Positions 1 through 9,073 are shown, numbered from the stretch's first letter. The stretch: DNA of 64,000 bases from Zoogloea sp041911615 (GCF_041911615.1 NZ_JAYROR010000015.1:72687-136686); one strand, 5' to 3'. Notes: generated by a model from the letters alone, not told the origin. Numbers and translations are program-made.

Positions 1-375
1 TTTCAGGGGCTGCCCAGCCCGGCGGCTGCGGCACTGGTTGCGGGTCTGGTATGGGTGATGATCGACAACGGCATTGCCGGCCCAGACGTGCGCTGGTACG
101 CCTGCGCCCTGACCATTTTTGCCGGTGTATCCATGGTCAGCAACGTATTGTTCTACAGCGGCAAGGAAATCAACCTGCGTCGCAGCGTGCCCTTCATCGT
201 CATCATCGCCTTTGTGCTGGGTTTCCTGCTGGTTTCCAGCTACCCGCCGGGTGTGCTTTTCGGTTTGTTCCTCTGCTATGCGGTCTCGGGTTATGTGCTC
301 GGCGTCTGGAACTGGATCAAGGGGCGTCGCCGTGGCGCCGCATCGGTTGCGACGCCCGAAAAGACCGACTCATAG
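1..375 (+). CDS. pssA: CDP-diacylglycerol-serine O-phosphatidyltransferase, C-terminal part
   Basis: The gene runs in from the left edge, so its start and the CDP-alcohol phosphotransferase motif lie outside. The visible 124 residues (first residues FQGLPSPAAAALVAG) form hydrophobic membrane helices and end in a short basic cytoplasmic tail. The FQGLPSPAAA stretch and the following helices match the C-terminal half of PssA, the inner-membrane enzyme that makes phosphatidylserine for phosphatidylethanolamine synthesis. Position directly upstream of leuA is the usual ilv-pssA-leuA order of betaproteobacteria. The identity is an inference from a partial protein plus context. Confidence 0.8.
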   Translation, partial: FQGLPSPAAAALVAGLVWVMIDNGIAGPDVRWYACALTIFAGVSMVSNVLFYSGKEINLRRSVPFIVIIAFVLGFLLVSSYPPGVLFGLFLCYAVSGYVLGVWNWIKGRRRGAASVATPEKTDS

Positions 376-490
376 TTTTTCGCCCAGGGCTCTCGCAGTG
401 GGCCCTTTGATTTTCCCGTTTTTCGTCCGGCCAATTGAACGGCCGGGTACTCGCATAAATCCAATTCAAGCGTCTCGGCAGGAGCCCATC

Positions 491-2023
491 ATGAACGACC
501 AGTTGATCATTTTCGACACGACCCTTCGCGACGGCGAGCAAAGCCCCGGCGCGTCGATGACGCGGGATGAGAAGCTGCGGATCGCGCGTCAACTCGAGCG
601 CATGAAGGTCGACGTGATCGAGGCGGGCTTCGCGGCAGCCTCGAATGGCGATTTCGAGGCCGTTCGCGCGGTGGCCGAAGCGATCAAGGATTCCCGCATC
701 TGTTCGCTGGCGCGCGCCAACGAGAACGACATCCGGCGCGCCGGCGAGGCCATTCGCCCGGCGGCCCAGAGCCGCATCCATACCTTCATCGCGACCAGCC
801 CGATCCACATGGAGAAGAAGCTGCGCATGTCGCCCGACGAAGTCGTCGAGGCGGCGGTGAAGGCGATCGGATGGGCGCGGGAGTACACCGACGATGTGGA
901 GTTTTCGGCCGAGGATGCCGGCCGTTCCGAGATCGATTTCCTGTGTCGCATCTTCGAGCAGGTTATCAAGGCCGGCGCGACCACCATCAACGTGCCCGAT
1001 ACTGTCGGCTACAACATTCCCGAGCAGTTCGCCGCGACGATCCGCACCCTGATCGAGCGGGTGCCCAATTCCGACAAGGTGATCTGGTCGGTGCATTGCC
1101 ACAACGACCTCGGCCTGGCTGTGGCGAATTCGCTGGCGGCGGTGCGCGCAGGGGCGCGGCAGGTCGAATGCACGATCAACGGCCTCGGCGAGCGCGCAGG
1201 CAATGCGTCGCTTGAAGAGGTGGTGATGGCCGTGCGTACCCGCAAGGACGTTTATCAATGCGACACCCGCATCGATACGACCCACATCGTGCCGGCGTCC
1301 AAGCTGGTGTCGGGCATCACCGGTTTCCCGGTTCAGCCCAACAAGGCGATTGTCGGGGCCAACGCGTTCGCCCACGAATCCGGCATTCATCAGGACGGCG
1401 TGCTCAAGCACCGCGAAACCTACGAGATCATGCGCGCCGAAGATGTGGGCTGGACGGCCAACAAACTGGTCATGGGCAAGCATTCCGGACGCAACGCGTT
1501 CCGCTCGCGCCTGCTCGAGCTGGGGGTGGTGATCGAGTCCGAAGAGCAGCTCAACAGCGCGTTTGCGCGCTTCAAGGCGCTGGCCGACAAGAAGCACGAA
1601 ATCTTCGACGAAGATCTGCAGGCGCTGATGAGCGACGACAGTTCTGAGCCCAAGGAACACTTCCGGCTGGTGTCGTCGGCCTTTCATTCCGAAACCGGCG
1701 AATCGCCGTGCGCACGGGTGACGCTGTCGGTCGGCGGTCGTGAGGAAAAGGTCGAGTCGAGCGGCTCTGGCCCGGTTGACGCGGCGTTCAAGGCGATCGA
1801 GAGCATTGCCTCGAGCGGTGCTGAGCTGCTGCTCTATTCGGTCAATGCGATCACCACCGGCACCGACGCCCAGGGCGAGGTGACGGTGCGGCTGTCGAAG
1901 GACGGTCGCGTGGTCAACGGCCAAGGCGCCGACACCGACATCATCGTCGCGTCGGCGAAGGCTTATCTCAATGCGCTCAACAAGCTGCAGAGCAACACCG
2001 AGCGGCTGAATCCTCAGGTGTGA
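491..2023 (+). CDS. leuA: 2-isopropylmalate synthase
   Basis: 510 residues, the usual length for the long bacterial LeuA. It condenses acetyl-CoA with 2-oxoisovalerate, the first committed step of leucine synthesis. The N-terminal TIM barrel opens with FDTTLRDGEQSPG (metal and substrate motif). HCHNDLGLAVANS and NGLGERAGNASLEE follow, and the C-terminal third is the leucine-binding regulatory domain. The ATG at 491 is preceded by a GGCAGGAG-like ribosome site; upstream codons in the same frame lie in the tail of pssA and are not protein-like. It follows pssA by 115 bases. Confidence 0.96.
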   Translation: MNDQLIIFDTTLRDGEQSPGASMTRDEKLRIARQLERMKVDVIEAGFAAASNGDFEAVRAVAEAIKDSRICSLARANENDIRRAGEAIRPAAQSRIHTFIATSPIHMEKKLRMSPDEVVEAAVKAIGWAREYTDDVEFSAEDAGRSEIDFLCRIFEQVIKAGATTINVPDTVGYNIPEQFAATIRTLIERVPNSDKVIWSVHCHNDLGLAVANSLAAVRAGARQVECTINGLGERAGNASLEEVVMAVRTRKDVYQCDTRIDTTHIVPASKLVSGITGFPVQPNKAIVGANAFAHESGIHQDGVLKHRETYEIMRAEDVGWTANKLVMGKHSGRNAFRSRLLELGVVIESEEQLNSAFARFKALADKKHEIFDEDLQALMSDDSSEPKEHFRLVSSAFHSETGESPCARVTLSVGGREEKVESSGSGPVDAAFKAIESIASSGAELLLYSVNAITTGTDAQGEVTVRLSKDGRVVNGQGADTDIIVASAKAYLNALNKLQSNTERLNPQV

Positions 2024-2040
2024 ACTGTGGAGCGGCTGGC

Positions 2041-2409
2041 TCAGGCGTCGGTCTGCGACGCCTTGGCAAGCCGCGACGGCGCAGTGTTGCGGGCATAGAA
2101 CATCGCCGCCAGAAAGAAGATCACGCTCAACACGGCCTCCGCCAGCGCCAATGCGTTGCCGGGGGCCGGGTCGTTGGTACGGATCACGCCTTCGGTAAGG
2201 TAGAGCAGGATCAGCATCGTGCTCCATTGGTAGGTATAGCGCTTGCCGCGCAGGATGCCGAACAGCGGCACCATCAGCGGCAGCACCTTGAGTGTCATCC
2301 ACGAGCCGCCGGGACGCAGCGGGGCGAGGATGGCCTCCCAGGCGAGGCACAGGGAGATCAGCGCGAGGAGGCTGACTATGGCGATCAGCGAGAGCGTCTT
2401 GGGTTTCAT
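2041..2409 (-). CDS. DUF2069 membrane protein
   Basis: 122 residues with four predicted membrane segments (SLIAIVSLLALISLCLAW; LKVLPLMVPLFGIL; a central STMLILLYLTEG stretch; AEAVLSVIFFLAAMFYA). The short length, the GKRYTYQW loop and position after wrbA match the DUF2069 inner-membrane family, whose function is unknown. Its ATG overlaps the wrbA stop by four bases (ATGA), so the two are translationally coupled. It converges on leuA with an 17-base gap and no obvious terminator hairpin between them. Confidence 0.8.
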   Translation of the reverse strand: MKPKTLSLIAIVSLLALISLCLAWEAILAPLRPGGSWMTLKVLPLMVPLFGILRGKRYTYQWSTMLILLYLTEGVIRTNDPAPGNALALAEAVLSVIFFLAAMFYARNTAPSRLAKASQTDA

Positions 2410-3002
2410 GGTGTGGCGAGCTTCAGGGCGGTTTCGGCAAGGCGCTTGCCGAGGGCGATGGCGAGGCGTTGTTCTTCGTCGGTGATGCGGGTGTTGTCGT
2501 CGTTGCCGGCAACGTGCGTGGCGCCGTAGGGCGAACCGCCGCTTCGGGTGCGGGTGAGGTCGGGTTCGGAGAAGGGCAGGCCGACGATCAACATGCCGTG
2601 GTGAAGCAACGGCGTCATCATCGACATCAGGGTGCTTTCCTGTCCGCCGTGCTGACTTGCCGACGAGGTGAAAACGCATGCCGGCTTGCCGGCGAGGGCG
2701 CCGGAAAGCCATGGCCCTGCGGTTCCGTCGAGAAAGTACTTCATCGGTGCCGCCATATTTCCGAAACGGGTCGGACTCCCCAGCGCGAGGCCGACGCACT
2801 CTTCGAGATCCCGCATTTCGGCATAAGGGGCGCCGCTTTCGGGAATATCGGCTTCGGTCGCCTCGCAGACGGTCGAGACGCGCGGCACGGTGCGCAGTCG
2901 GGCCGCGGCGCCGGGTACGGAATCGACTCCGCGGGCGATCAGGTCGGCCAGTGCGCGGACCGAGCCGCGATGGCTGTAGTAGAGAACGAGGATTTCCTGC
3001 AT
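2406..3002 (-). CDS. wrbA: WrbA-type NAD(P)H:quinone oxidoreductase
   Basis: 198 residues with a flavodoxin fold. The N-terminus ILVLYYSHRGSVRALA is the FMN phosphate-binding loop, and SPTRFGNMAAPMKYFLDG near residue 80 is the characteristic WrbA segment. The family carries out two-electron reduction of quinones with FMN, avoiding semiquinone radicals. The start at 3002 is the first ATG that gives an intact flavin loop. It is the first gene of a two-gene unit with the DUF2069 protein and is divergent from the YihY-family gene 36 bases away. Confidence 0.9.
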   Translation of the reverse strand: MQEILVLYYSHRGSVRALADLIARGVDSVPGAAARLRTVPRVSTVCEATEADIPESGAPYAEMRDLEECVGLALGSPTRFGNMAAPMKYFLDGTAGPWLSGALAGKPACVFTSSASQHGGQESTLMSMMTPLLHHGMLIVGLPFSEPDLTRTRSGGSPYGATHVAGNDDNTRITDEEQRLAIALGKRLAETALKLATP

Positions 3003-3038
3003 GGTAGGGCCTGTGAAACGGAAAGGCATTATACGTAA

Positions 3039-4325
3039 ATGAGCTCCGGGCCTGATTTCCGGGCGGTCGGCGGATCGGTGTGGTGGCGTCTGGCGGTTGG
3101 ATCGACGGCTTCCTTGCGCCATCTGCTCGCCGCCGTCTGGCTGCGCTTCTCGGACGGACGCTGCGCCCAGGTGGCCGGCAGTCTGGCGTTCACCACGCTG
3201 CTCTCGCTGGTTCCGTTCATCACGCTGGTGGCGGTGGTGCTCAGCAAGTTTCCACAGTCGGCCAGTCTGGATGCGGCGCTGCGTAGCTTCCTGCTCGACA
3301 ACCTGCTGCCTGACAAGGCGGGCAAGGTGATCGCCACGTACGCGCTGCAGTTCAGCCAGAAGGCAACGAATCTGACCATTGCGGGATCGGTGGTGCTGGT
3401 GGTGACGGCCGTCATGCTGATGCGCACCATCGATCAGGTCATCAATCAGATCTGGATGGTGCGGAGCCGCCGCCCGTGGGCAACCCGCCTGGCCGCCTAC
3501 TGGGTCGCCTTGTCGTTCGGCCCCTTGTTGCTGGCGGGTGGGGTGTTCGTTGCCAGTGCCATGCTGAGCATGTCGCTGAACATCATGAACGAGTCGGTGT
3601 GGCTCGAGGCGGCGGGCTTGCGGCTGGTGTCGCTCACCGTGCTGGGGGCCGTGCTGACGAGCCTGTACTACGCCGTGCCACACTGCAGCGTGCGGATGGT
3701 CGATGCGGCGATCGCGGGATTTCTGGCGGCGCTAGTGTTCATGGTGATGCAGCGGCTGTTCGGTATCTACCTGAGCCATTTTCCGAGCTACACGCTGGTT
3801 TACGGTGCGTTTGCGGCGGTGCCGATCTTTCTCTTGTGGTTGTACCTGTCGTGGATCGTCGTGTTGCTGGGGGCTGCGTTGGCAGCAGTGTTGCCCGAGC
3901 GCGATGTGCATCGGCGTCCGCTGCCGATCTTTCCGGGGCGCAGGCTGTATGCGGCGCTCCTGCTGCTGGCCGAGCTCGTGGCCGCTCAGCGGGAAGGGGG
4001 CTTTCGCGGGGTCGAAGCGCTGGCGGATGCGGCCCGCTGCGGGCATGGCGAAATTCGGGAAATACTCGAGGTGCTCGAATCTGCGCGCCTCGTGGCGCGA
4101 CATGAGGGGGGCGGGTGGTTGCTCACGCGATCGGCGCAGCAGATCACACTGGTCGAGATCGCGCACCTCTTCGGCTGGTGCGCGCCGCCTCCAGGCGGGC
4201 CTTCGCGCCCGGCGGAGCAGGCGCTGGCACGGCGTTGGGGGGCGCTGCTTGCTGCGCTGGACCGTGAGGCCGAAAGTCCGATCAGCGCATTGACCGATTC
4301 CGCCGATAAACCCGACGGGTCATAG
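3039..4325 (+). CDS. YihY/BrkB family inner-membrane protein
   Basis: 428 residues. An N-terminal domain of about 290 residues has six membrane segments and the conserved QVAGSLAFTTLLSLVPFITL start of the YihY (formerly RNase BN/BrkB) family. A C-terminal extension of about 130 residues (HGEIREILEVLESARLVARH, then TLVEIAHLFGW) resembles a winged-helix fold, a common addition in betaproteobacterial members. The molecular role of the family is not established; the old RNase BN assignment is wrong. The stop overlaps the convergent gene downstream by six bases. Confidence 0.85.
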   Translation: MSSGPDFRAVGGSVWWRLAVGSTASLRHLLAAVWLRFSDGRCAQVAGSLAFTTLLSLVPFITLVAVVLSKFPQSASLDAALRSFLLDNLLPDKAGKVIATYALQFSQKATNLTIAGSVVLVVTAVMLMRTIDQVINQIWMVRSRRPWATRLAAYWVALSFGPLLLAGGVFVASAMLSMSLNIMNESVWLEAAGLRLVSLTVLGAVLTSLYYAVPHCSVRMVDAAIAGFLAALVFMVMQRLFGIYLSHFPSYTLVYGAFAAVPIFLLWLYLSWIVVLLGAALAAVLPERDVHRRPLPIFPGRRLYAALLLLAELVAAQREGGFRGVEALADAARCGHGEIREILEVLESARLVARHEGGGWLLTRSAQQITLVEIAHLFGWCAPPPGGPSRPAEQALARRWGALLAALDREAESPISALTDSADKPDGS

Positions 4326-5813
4326 CGGATAGGGGTCGATCTCGTACTGGAACAGTTCGACGGCCGGGGTCTGGATGTCGAGGCTGAGCAGGCGGCCTTG
4401 CGCGATGTACAACCGTTGAGTGTCGGACACGAGCATGAAACGGCGTGCCGAATAGGTGCCGGCCGGTGCCAGGATGGCCTGCTGGCGCCCGAGTGCGGCA
4501 ATCGGCGGAAGCACCAGCGCAGGGCGCATCGGACGGGCCTGCTCGGCGTTGCGGAAACCCACGGATACCGGTTTTGCGGTATTGGCGATGACCTGCAGGC
4601 CGAGTTCGATCTGCTCGGGCGTCTCGGTACGGATCCAGCGGACGATGCATAGTGTCCATGGGTCGTCGTCGCTGCGTCGGATGGCGATCGCAATGCCCGG
4701 GGTCAGATTGCTTGCGGTGCCAGTGACCTGCATGATGGCGTAGCCGGTTGGGCTTTCGTTCACCACCATCCACTCCGAGGCGAAACGGTTCTGGCGCGCC
4801 GTGCCGGGCTCACGCAGCATCTTCCAGATCGTGTCCAGACCGCTGCAGACGCTCACCGCGTACTGGTTGCGCCGCCGGGAGTGCTCCCGGTGGGGCGGCG
4901 ATGCCCAGTATTCGCGAACCCGGCGCAACAGGGTGGCGGTTTCGGTGCGAGGAAGGCCGGTCGGCAGATTAGCGGGTTCCGGGCCGTCGCTCTCGAGTTG
5001 TTCGATGAGGGCCGTGGTGCGGCGGGCGAGTTCTTCCGCGGTGAAGTAGACCAGCCCTTCGACGTCGGGCGGCTCGCGACGGTTGATGGAGATGGGCGGC
5101 GTGTCCTGGTCGGGATCGATCCACAGCCAGCCGAGCCCGCCTTCGCCGGGCGCGCTGTGGCGGACCGAGGTGCTCTTGGCGTTGGCGGCGAGATAGTCCG
5201 AAAGCCAGTTGATTTCCGGTCCAGTCAGGCCCTCGGGCTGGGCGGCGGAGAAGGCCAGCAGATATTTGTAGGCCCGCATCGTCGATTCGGGGATGCTGCC
5301 CGGCCGCGCGTCGTTGGGGTTTTCCGAGCGGCTGCCCTGGAAGAACGAGTGCGCCCTCAGCCAGAATTCGAACGGGGCGCTATTGCCGGCGAGGTGGGCG
5401 ATGGTGAGCTGTTCGCCGAGAATCTCGAGCGCTTTGGCGCTGATGGTTTCCGGGTTGCGACGCATCGTTCTCACCAGGCGATGGCGGACTTCTGCGAGCA
5501 CTTCGTCGTAGCCGGCGGCGATCTTGCCCAGTGCGGAAACCAGGCGCGTCGCGCCCCGATGGAGGCTGACGGTGAGCGGCAGGGTTGCGGCAGCCAGGCG
5601 AATCCGGTGAAGTCGACTGATGGCGAGGGCGCGCGCGTGGAGCAGGTCGAGGCAGCGGTGAAACTGATTGCGGCTGATTTCGGGGCGCGCCAGTTCGTCG
5701 AGATGGCGCACGAGCGCCGCGAGCTCCAGATCCGCGTCGGGGGTCAGATCGGTAGCCAGCCAGTCGAGGATGGGAGCTGTGCGGTCGGAATGGGGGGATT
5801 CGGCGGCGCTCAT
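4320..5813 (-). CDS. Uncharacterised protein with PilZ-like C-terminal region
   Basis: 497 residues with no signal peptide or membrane span. The first 330 residues look helical, with many Arg/Leu-rich segments. The C-terminal part (VVNESPTGYAIMQV, then LTPGIAIAIR, then WTLCIVRWIR and IELGLQVI) has the alternating pattern of a PilZ-type beta barrel, but the RxxxR signature that contacts cyclic di-GMP is not evident, so binding cannot be claimed. It is a single gene, convergent with the YihY-family gene and divergent from rpsP. The PilZ assignment is a pattern-based inference. Confidence 0.6.
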   Translation of the reverse strand: MSAAESPHSDRTAPILDWLATDLTPDADLELAALVRHLDELARPEISRNQFHRCLDLLHARALAISRLHRIRLAAATLPLTVSLHRGATRLVSALGKIAAGYDEVLAEVRHRLVRTMRRNPETISAKALEILGEQLTIAHLAGNSAPFEFWLRAHSFFQGSRSENPNDARPGSIPESTMRAYKYLLAFSAAQPEGLTGPEINWLSDYLAANAKSTSVRHSAPGEGGLGWLWIDPDQDTPPISINRREPPDVEGLVYFTAEELARRTTALIEQLESDGPEPANLPTGLPRTETATLLRRVREYWASPPHREHSRRRNQYAVSVCSGLDTIWKMLREPGTARQNRFASEWMVVNESPTGYAIMQVTGTASNLTPGIAIAIRRSDDDPWTLCIVRWIRTETPEQIELGLQVIANTAKPVSVGFRNAEQARPMRPALVLPPIAALGRQQAILAPAGTYSARRFMLVSDTQRLYIAQGRLLSLDIQTPAVELFQYEIDPYPL

Positions 5814-5981
5814 TGCCTGCGTTGTGTTCTGAACCAGTTTGCCAGCTTGCTATTGTAATTAAGTTCCCCGAAACATGTGTCCGGAATCGGCGCTGCGGCG
5901 CGGGTTCACCTCGTTCGGCGCGGATGTCGTCGGGTGGCGATGCCCGAGCTGGGGCAATCGATTGCCTGGTTGCGTCTTTTC

Positions 5982-6010
5982 TTGCTGTTTTTGGGATCGT
6001 GATTTAATAT
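5982..6010 (+). promoter_or_regulatory. Candidate sigma-70 promoter for the rpsP operon
   Basis: TTGCTG at 5982-5987 and TAATAT at 6005-6010 are separated by 17 bases (TTTAAT at 6003 is an alternative -10). They stand in an AT-rich pocket of an otherwise GC-rich intergenic region, about 38 bases before the rpsP start. Assigned by eye only. Confidence 0.45.
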
Positions 6011-6047
6011 CCTACGTTTTTCCAATTCCATCGGATCAGGGATAGTC

Positions 6048-6299
6048 ATGGTTGTTATTCGTCTTGCCCGTAGCGGTTCCAAGAAGCGCCCTTTCTACAA
6101 CATCGTTGCCGCCGATTCCCGCAATCGTCGCGACGGCCGTTTCATTGAGCGCGTGGGTTACTACAATCCGGTCGCCTCCGGCGCCGAAAAGGGTCTGGTT
6201 GTCAACACCGAGCGCCTGGCTTACTGGCAGGGCAACGGTGCCCAGCTGTCCGAGACCGTTTCCCGTCTCGTGAAGCAGTCTGCCAAGGCTGCTGCCTGA
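6048..6299 (+). CDS. rpsP: 30S ribosomal protein S16
   Basis: 83 residues. The N-terminus MVVIRLARSGSKKRPFYNIV is diagnostic of bS16, followed by FIERVGYYNP. It is a small-subunit assembly protein. The start is preceded by CAGGGATAGTC, a reasonable ribosome site. It is the first gene of the conserved rpsP-rimM-trmD-rplS operon that couples ribosome assembly factors to ribosomal proteins. Confidence 0.98.
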   Translation: MVVIRLARSGSKKRPFYNIVAADSRNRRDGRFIERVGYYNPVASGAEKGLVVNTERLAYWQGNGAQLSETVSRLVKQSAKAAA

Positions 6300-6332
6300 T
6301 TGTGCTGAAACAGTGCCTGGCCTTCGCGTAAC

Positions 6333-6842
6333 GTGCCGATGATTGTCCTGGGGCGTATCGTCGCTCCCTTCGGCGTCGGGGGTTGGGTGCGGGTTCATCC
6401 TTTCGGGGATGATCCGCTGTCGTGGAAAAAGATGCCCCAGTGGTGGCTCGGCACCGATCCGGATGGTTCGGAGTGGGTGCCTTACACCTTGAAAGGCTGC
6501 CGGGAGCACGGGAAAGGCGGCATTGTCGCGGCCTTTGCCGAGGTTGCCGACCGCAATGCTGCAGAGGCTGTCGATGGTTATTACATCGCAGCGCCGCGCG
6601 ACGCCTTGCCTGTGCCGGACAAGGATGAGTACTACTGGGCCGACCTCGTTGGCCTGGCGGTGCGAAATGCTGCAGGGGTGGGGCTGGGTACCGTGACCGG
6701 CCTGCTGTCCACGGGGGCGCACGATGTGCTCCAGGTGCAGGACGGTGACGTCGAACGCCTGATTCCTTTCGTCGCCACTTACGTCACTGCCGTCGATATG
6801 GCTGCAGGTTGCGTCACTGTCGAATGGGAAGCGGACTGGTGA
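6333..6842 (+). CDS. rimM: Ribosome maturation factor RimM
   Basis: 169 residues. The N-terminal RimM domain begins IVLGRIVAPFGVGGWVRVHPF, and the C-terminal PRC-barrel contains EYYWADLVGL and GAHDVLQV. It binds S19 in the 30S head during assembly. GTG at 6333 gives MPMIVLGRI; ATG at 6339 is a possible alternative. Its stop overlaps the trmD start by four bases (GTGA), indicating coupled translation. Confidence 0.96.
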   Translation: MPMIVLGRIVAPFGVGGWVRVHPFGDDPLSWKKMPQWWLGTDPDGSEWVPYTLKGCREHGKGGIVAAFAEVADRNAAEAVDGYYIAAPRDALPVPDKDEYYWADLVGLAVRNAAGVGLGTVTGLLSTGAHDVLQVQDGDVERLIPFVATYVTAVDMAAGCVTVEWEADW

Positions 6843-7615
6843 CGATTGAAGCGGGCTGCAAGGCCTACGACGTCGTCACGCTGTTTCCCGAAATGTTTTC
6901 CGCGCTGTCGGGTTTCGGTGTCACCGGGCGGGCTCAGTCGCGTCGGCTGTACGAGCTGAGTTGCTGGAATCCCCGTGATTTTGCCGAGGATCGTTATCGG
7001 ACCGTGGATGATCGTCCGTACGGCGGTGGGCCGGGCATGGTGATGTTGCCAGCGCCGCTCGAGAAGGCGATAGGCGCCGCAAGGGCGCGGCAGCGGGCGT
7101 CGGTCGGACACGAAGGGCGGGTGATCTACCTTTCCCCCCAGGGGCGTCCGCTGACCCATCAACGAGTTGTCGAACTGGCGGCAGAGCCGGCGGTGGTGCT
7201 GCTCTGCGGGCGCTACGAAGGTGTCGATCAGCGGTTGATCGAACGCTGTGTGGACGAGGAAATTTCGCTGGGCGATTTCGTTCTCTCCGGGGGCGAGTTG
7301 CCGGCGATGGTGTTACTCGATGCGATGATCCGGTTGTTGCCGGGCGCGCTCAATGACGAGGATTCCGCCGCGGAGGATTCCTTTGTCGATGGATTACTGG
7401 ATTGCCCGCATTACACACGTCCGGTGGTTTATGAGGGCATGTCGGTGCCCGATGTACTGCTGTCCGGGAATCACGCCGAGATCAGGCGCTGGCGCCTGCA
7501 GCAGGCGTTGGGCCAGACCGCGCGTCGGCGTCCCGATCTGCTCGCGCACAGAGTGTTGAGCAAAGAAGAATTCCGCTTGCTGGAAGCTTTCCGGCAGGCA
7601 GAACAGAAGCCGTAA
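6839..7615 (+). CDS. trmD: tRNA (guanine37-N1)-methyltransferase
   Basis: 258 residues, near the usual 250. It methylates G37 next to the anticodon with S-adenosylmethionine and prevents +1 frameshifting. Family motifs include DVVTLFPEMF at the start, DDRPYGGGPGMVM, LCGRYEGVDQR and the trefoil-knot SAM loop EISLGDFVLSGGE. The frame is open to a TTG at 6809, but GTG at 6839 overlaps the rimM stop and gives the closest fit to family N-termini. A GGGAAGCGG-like site precedes it. Confidence 0.95.
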   Translation: MTIEAGCKAYDVVTLFPEMFSALSGFGVTGRAQSRRLYELSCWNPRDFAEDRYRTVDDRPYGGGPGMVMLPAPLEKAIGAARARQRASVGHEGRVIYLSPQGRPLTHQRVVELAAEPAVVLLCGRYEGVDQRLIERCVDEEISLGDFVLSGGELPAMVLLDAMIRLLPGALNDEDSAAEDSFVDGLLDCPHYTRPVVYEGMSVPDVLLSGNHAEIRRWRLQQALGQTARRRPDLLAHRVLSKEEFRLLEAFRQAEQKP

Positions 7616-7709
7616 AGCCTGCTTTCCGGCTTCATAACATGGCGTGTATCAGGTGGCGACCTGCTCTGCACGAACGGCCTCAGGCCTTATTCATTGACTG
7701 GAGTTACGC

Positions 7710-8105
7710 ATGAACCTCATTCAGCAACTGGAACAAGAAGAAATCACCCGCCTGACCCAGGGCAAGGCCATCCCCGAGTTCGCTCCCGGCGATACCGTGG
7801 TGGTGCAAGTCAAGGTGAAGGAAGGTAACCGCGAGCGTCTGCAGGCTTACGAAGGCGTCGTCATCGCCAAGCGTAACCGTGGCCTCAACTCTGCTTTCAT
7901 CGTACGCAAGATTTCCTCCGGTGAAGGCGTGGAGCGTACGTTCCAGACCTATTCCCCGCTGGTCGCCAGCATCGAAGTCAAGCGTCGCGGTGACGTGCGT
8001 CGCGCCAAGCTCTACTATCTGCGCAGCCGTTCCGGCAAGTCCGCGCGGATCAAGGAAAAGCTCGACTACAAGTCCTTCGCTGCCAAAGCGGCTGCCAAGG
8101 CCTGA
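7710..8105 (+). CDS. rplS: 50S ribosomal protein L19
   Basis: 131 residues, slightly long because of an Ala/Lys-rich tail. The sequence has the bL19 hallmarks DTVVVQVKVKEGNRERLQAYEG and RKISSGEGVERTFQTYSP. It sits at the 30S-50S interface. A TGGAGTTACGC ribosome site precedes the ATG. A 94-base gap separates it from trmD. It is the last gene of the operon, followed at once by a clear terminator. Confidence 0.98.
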   Translation: MNLIQQLEQEEITRLTQGKAIPEFAPGDTVVVQVKVKEGNRERLQAYEGVVIAKRNRGLNSAFIVRKISSGEGVERTFQTYSPLVASIEVKRRGDVRRAKLYYLRSRSGKSARIKEKLDYKSFAAKAAAKA

Positions 8106-8120
8106 TCGGCGGAGTAAAGA

Positions 8121-8148
8121 AAACGGCACCTTCGGGTGCCGTTTTTTT
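8121..8148 (+). terminator. Rho-independent terminator after rplS
   Basis: AAACGGCACC-TTCG-GGTGCCG followed by seven T. A stable GC stem with a UUCG-class tetraloop, 16 bases after the rplS stop. It ends the rpsP operon. Confidence 0.93.
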
Positions 8149-8187
8149 CATCCCGCTCCGTGCAGAGGGCGGGTATGTACGATGGCG

Positions 8188-9000
8188 TTACTGCTTGGTC
8201 CGCTTGTCGTGCTCGATGAGGGCGTAGGCGGAGTGGTTGTGAATCGACTCGAAGTTCTCCGATTCGACGATGTAGGCGTCGATTCGGGCTTCGCGGTTCA
8301 TCACGCCAGCCACGTCGCGAACCATGTCCTCGACGAACTTGGGGTTGTCGTAGGCGCGTTCGGTGACGAATTTTTCGTCGGGGCGCTTGAGCAGACCGTA
8401 GAGCTCGCAGGAGGCCTGGGCCTCGACCATCTGGACGAGTTCCTCGATCCAGAGGTGATCGTTGGTGGTGGTAGTCACCGTCACATGGGAGCGCTGGTTG
8501 TGCGCACCGTAGGCGGAGATTTTCTTGGAGCACGGGCACAGGCTGGTGACCGGAACGACGATCTTCATCGTGAACGCGTAGATGCCACCTTCGCGGATCT
8601 CGCCGATGAAGGTGACTTCGTAGTCCATCAGGCTTTGCACGCCGGAAACCGGGGCCGCCTTGTTGATGAAGTAGGGGAAAGTCATCTCGACGTGGCCGGT
8701 TTCGGCCTCGAGCTTGTGGACCATTTCCCGCAGCATCGGCTCGAAGGACTCGACCGATATCTCGCGCTCATGGCTGTTGAGAATCTCGACGAAGCGCGAC
8801 ATGTGGGTGCCCTTGAAGTTGTGGGGCAGGCCGACGTACATGTTGAAGACGGCGATGGTGTGCTGCACACCCCCGTTCTTGTCCATCACCTTGATCGGGT
8901 GGCGGATGGACTTGATGCCCACCTTGTTGATGGCGAGCTGGCGGGAGTCGGCGGAGTTCTGGACGTCCGGGATGGCGATGGGGGCTTCAAGCGTAGTCAT
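8188..9000 (-). CDS. folE2: GTP cyclohydrolase FolE2 (type IB)
   Basis: 270 residues. It makes 7,8-dihydroneopterin triphosphate from GTP for folate synthesis. Visible signatures are VTSLCPCSKKIS (catalytic Cys of GCYH-IB), GAHNQRSHVTV and ESENFESIHNHSAYA near the C-terminus. The family tolerates metals other than zinc and often replaces zinc-dependent FolE. There is no FolE homologue elsewhere in the window. It is a single gene between the rplS terminator and dxs, with both flanking gaps short. Confidence 0.95.
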   Translation of the reverse strand: MTTLEAPIAIPDVQNSADSRQLAINKVGIKSIRHPIKVMDKNGGVQHTIAVFNMYVGLPHNFKGTHMSRFVEILNSHEREISVESFEPMLREMVHKLEAETGHVEMTFPYFINKAAPVSGVQSLMDYEVTFIGEIREGGIYAFTMKIVVPVTSLCPCSKKISAYGAHNQRSHVTVTTTTNDHLWIEELVQMVEAQASCELYGLLKRPDEKFVTERAYDNPKFVEDMVRDVAGVMNREARIDAYIVESENFESIHNHSAYALIEHDKRTKQ

Positions 9001-9073
9001 GGCTGTTCTCTGTGAGTCTCGCGGGAATCTGCGTTCCCAAGCGAATTGATCCTATCATTCCCGACAAAAGCAC

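Noticed and set aside
376..490. AGGGC-N11-GCCCT hairpin between pssA and leuA as a terminator or leucine attenuator
   Set aside because: Short stem, long loop, weak T-run and no leader peptide with leucine codons.
317..2350. Long open frame antisense to leuA
   Set aside because: Arises from GC-rich codon structure; composition is Arg/His-rich and nothing protein-like is recognisable. The same holds for the long antisense frames opposite dxs, panB, glcD, pntB, the desulfurase and metY.
6809..6838. Upstream TTG or ATG starts for trmD
   Set aside because: They add residues not found in the family; GTG 6839 overlaps the rimM stop in the usual coupled way.
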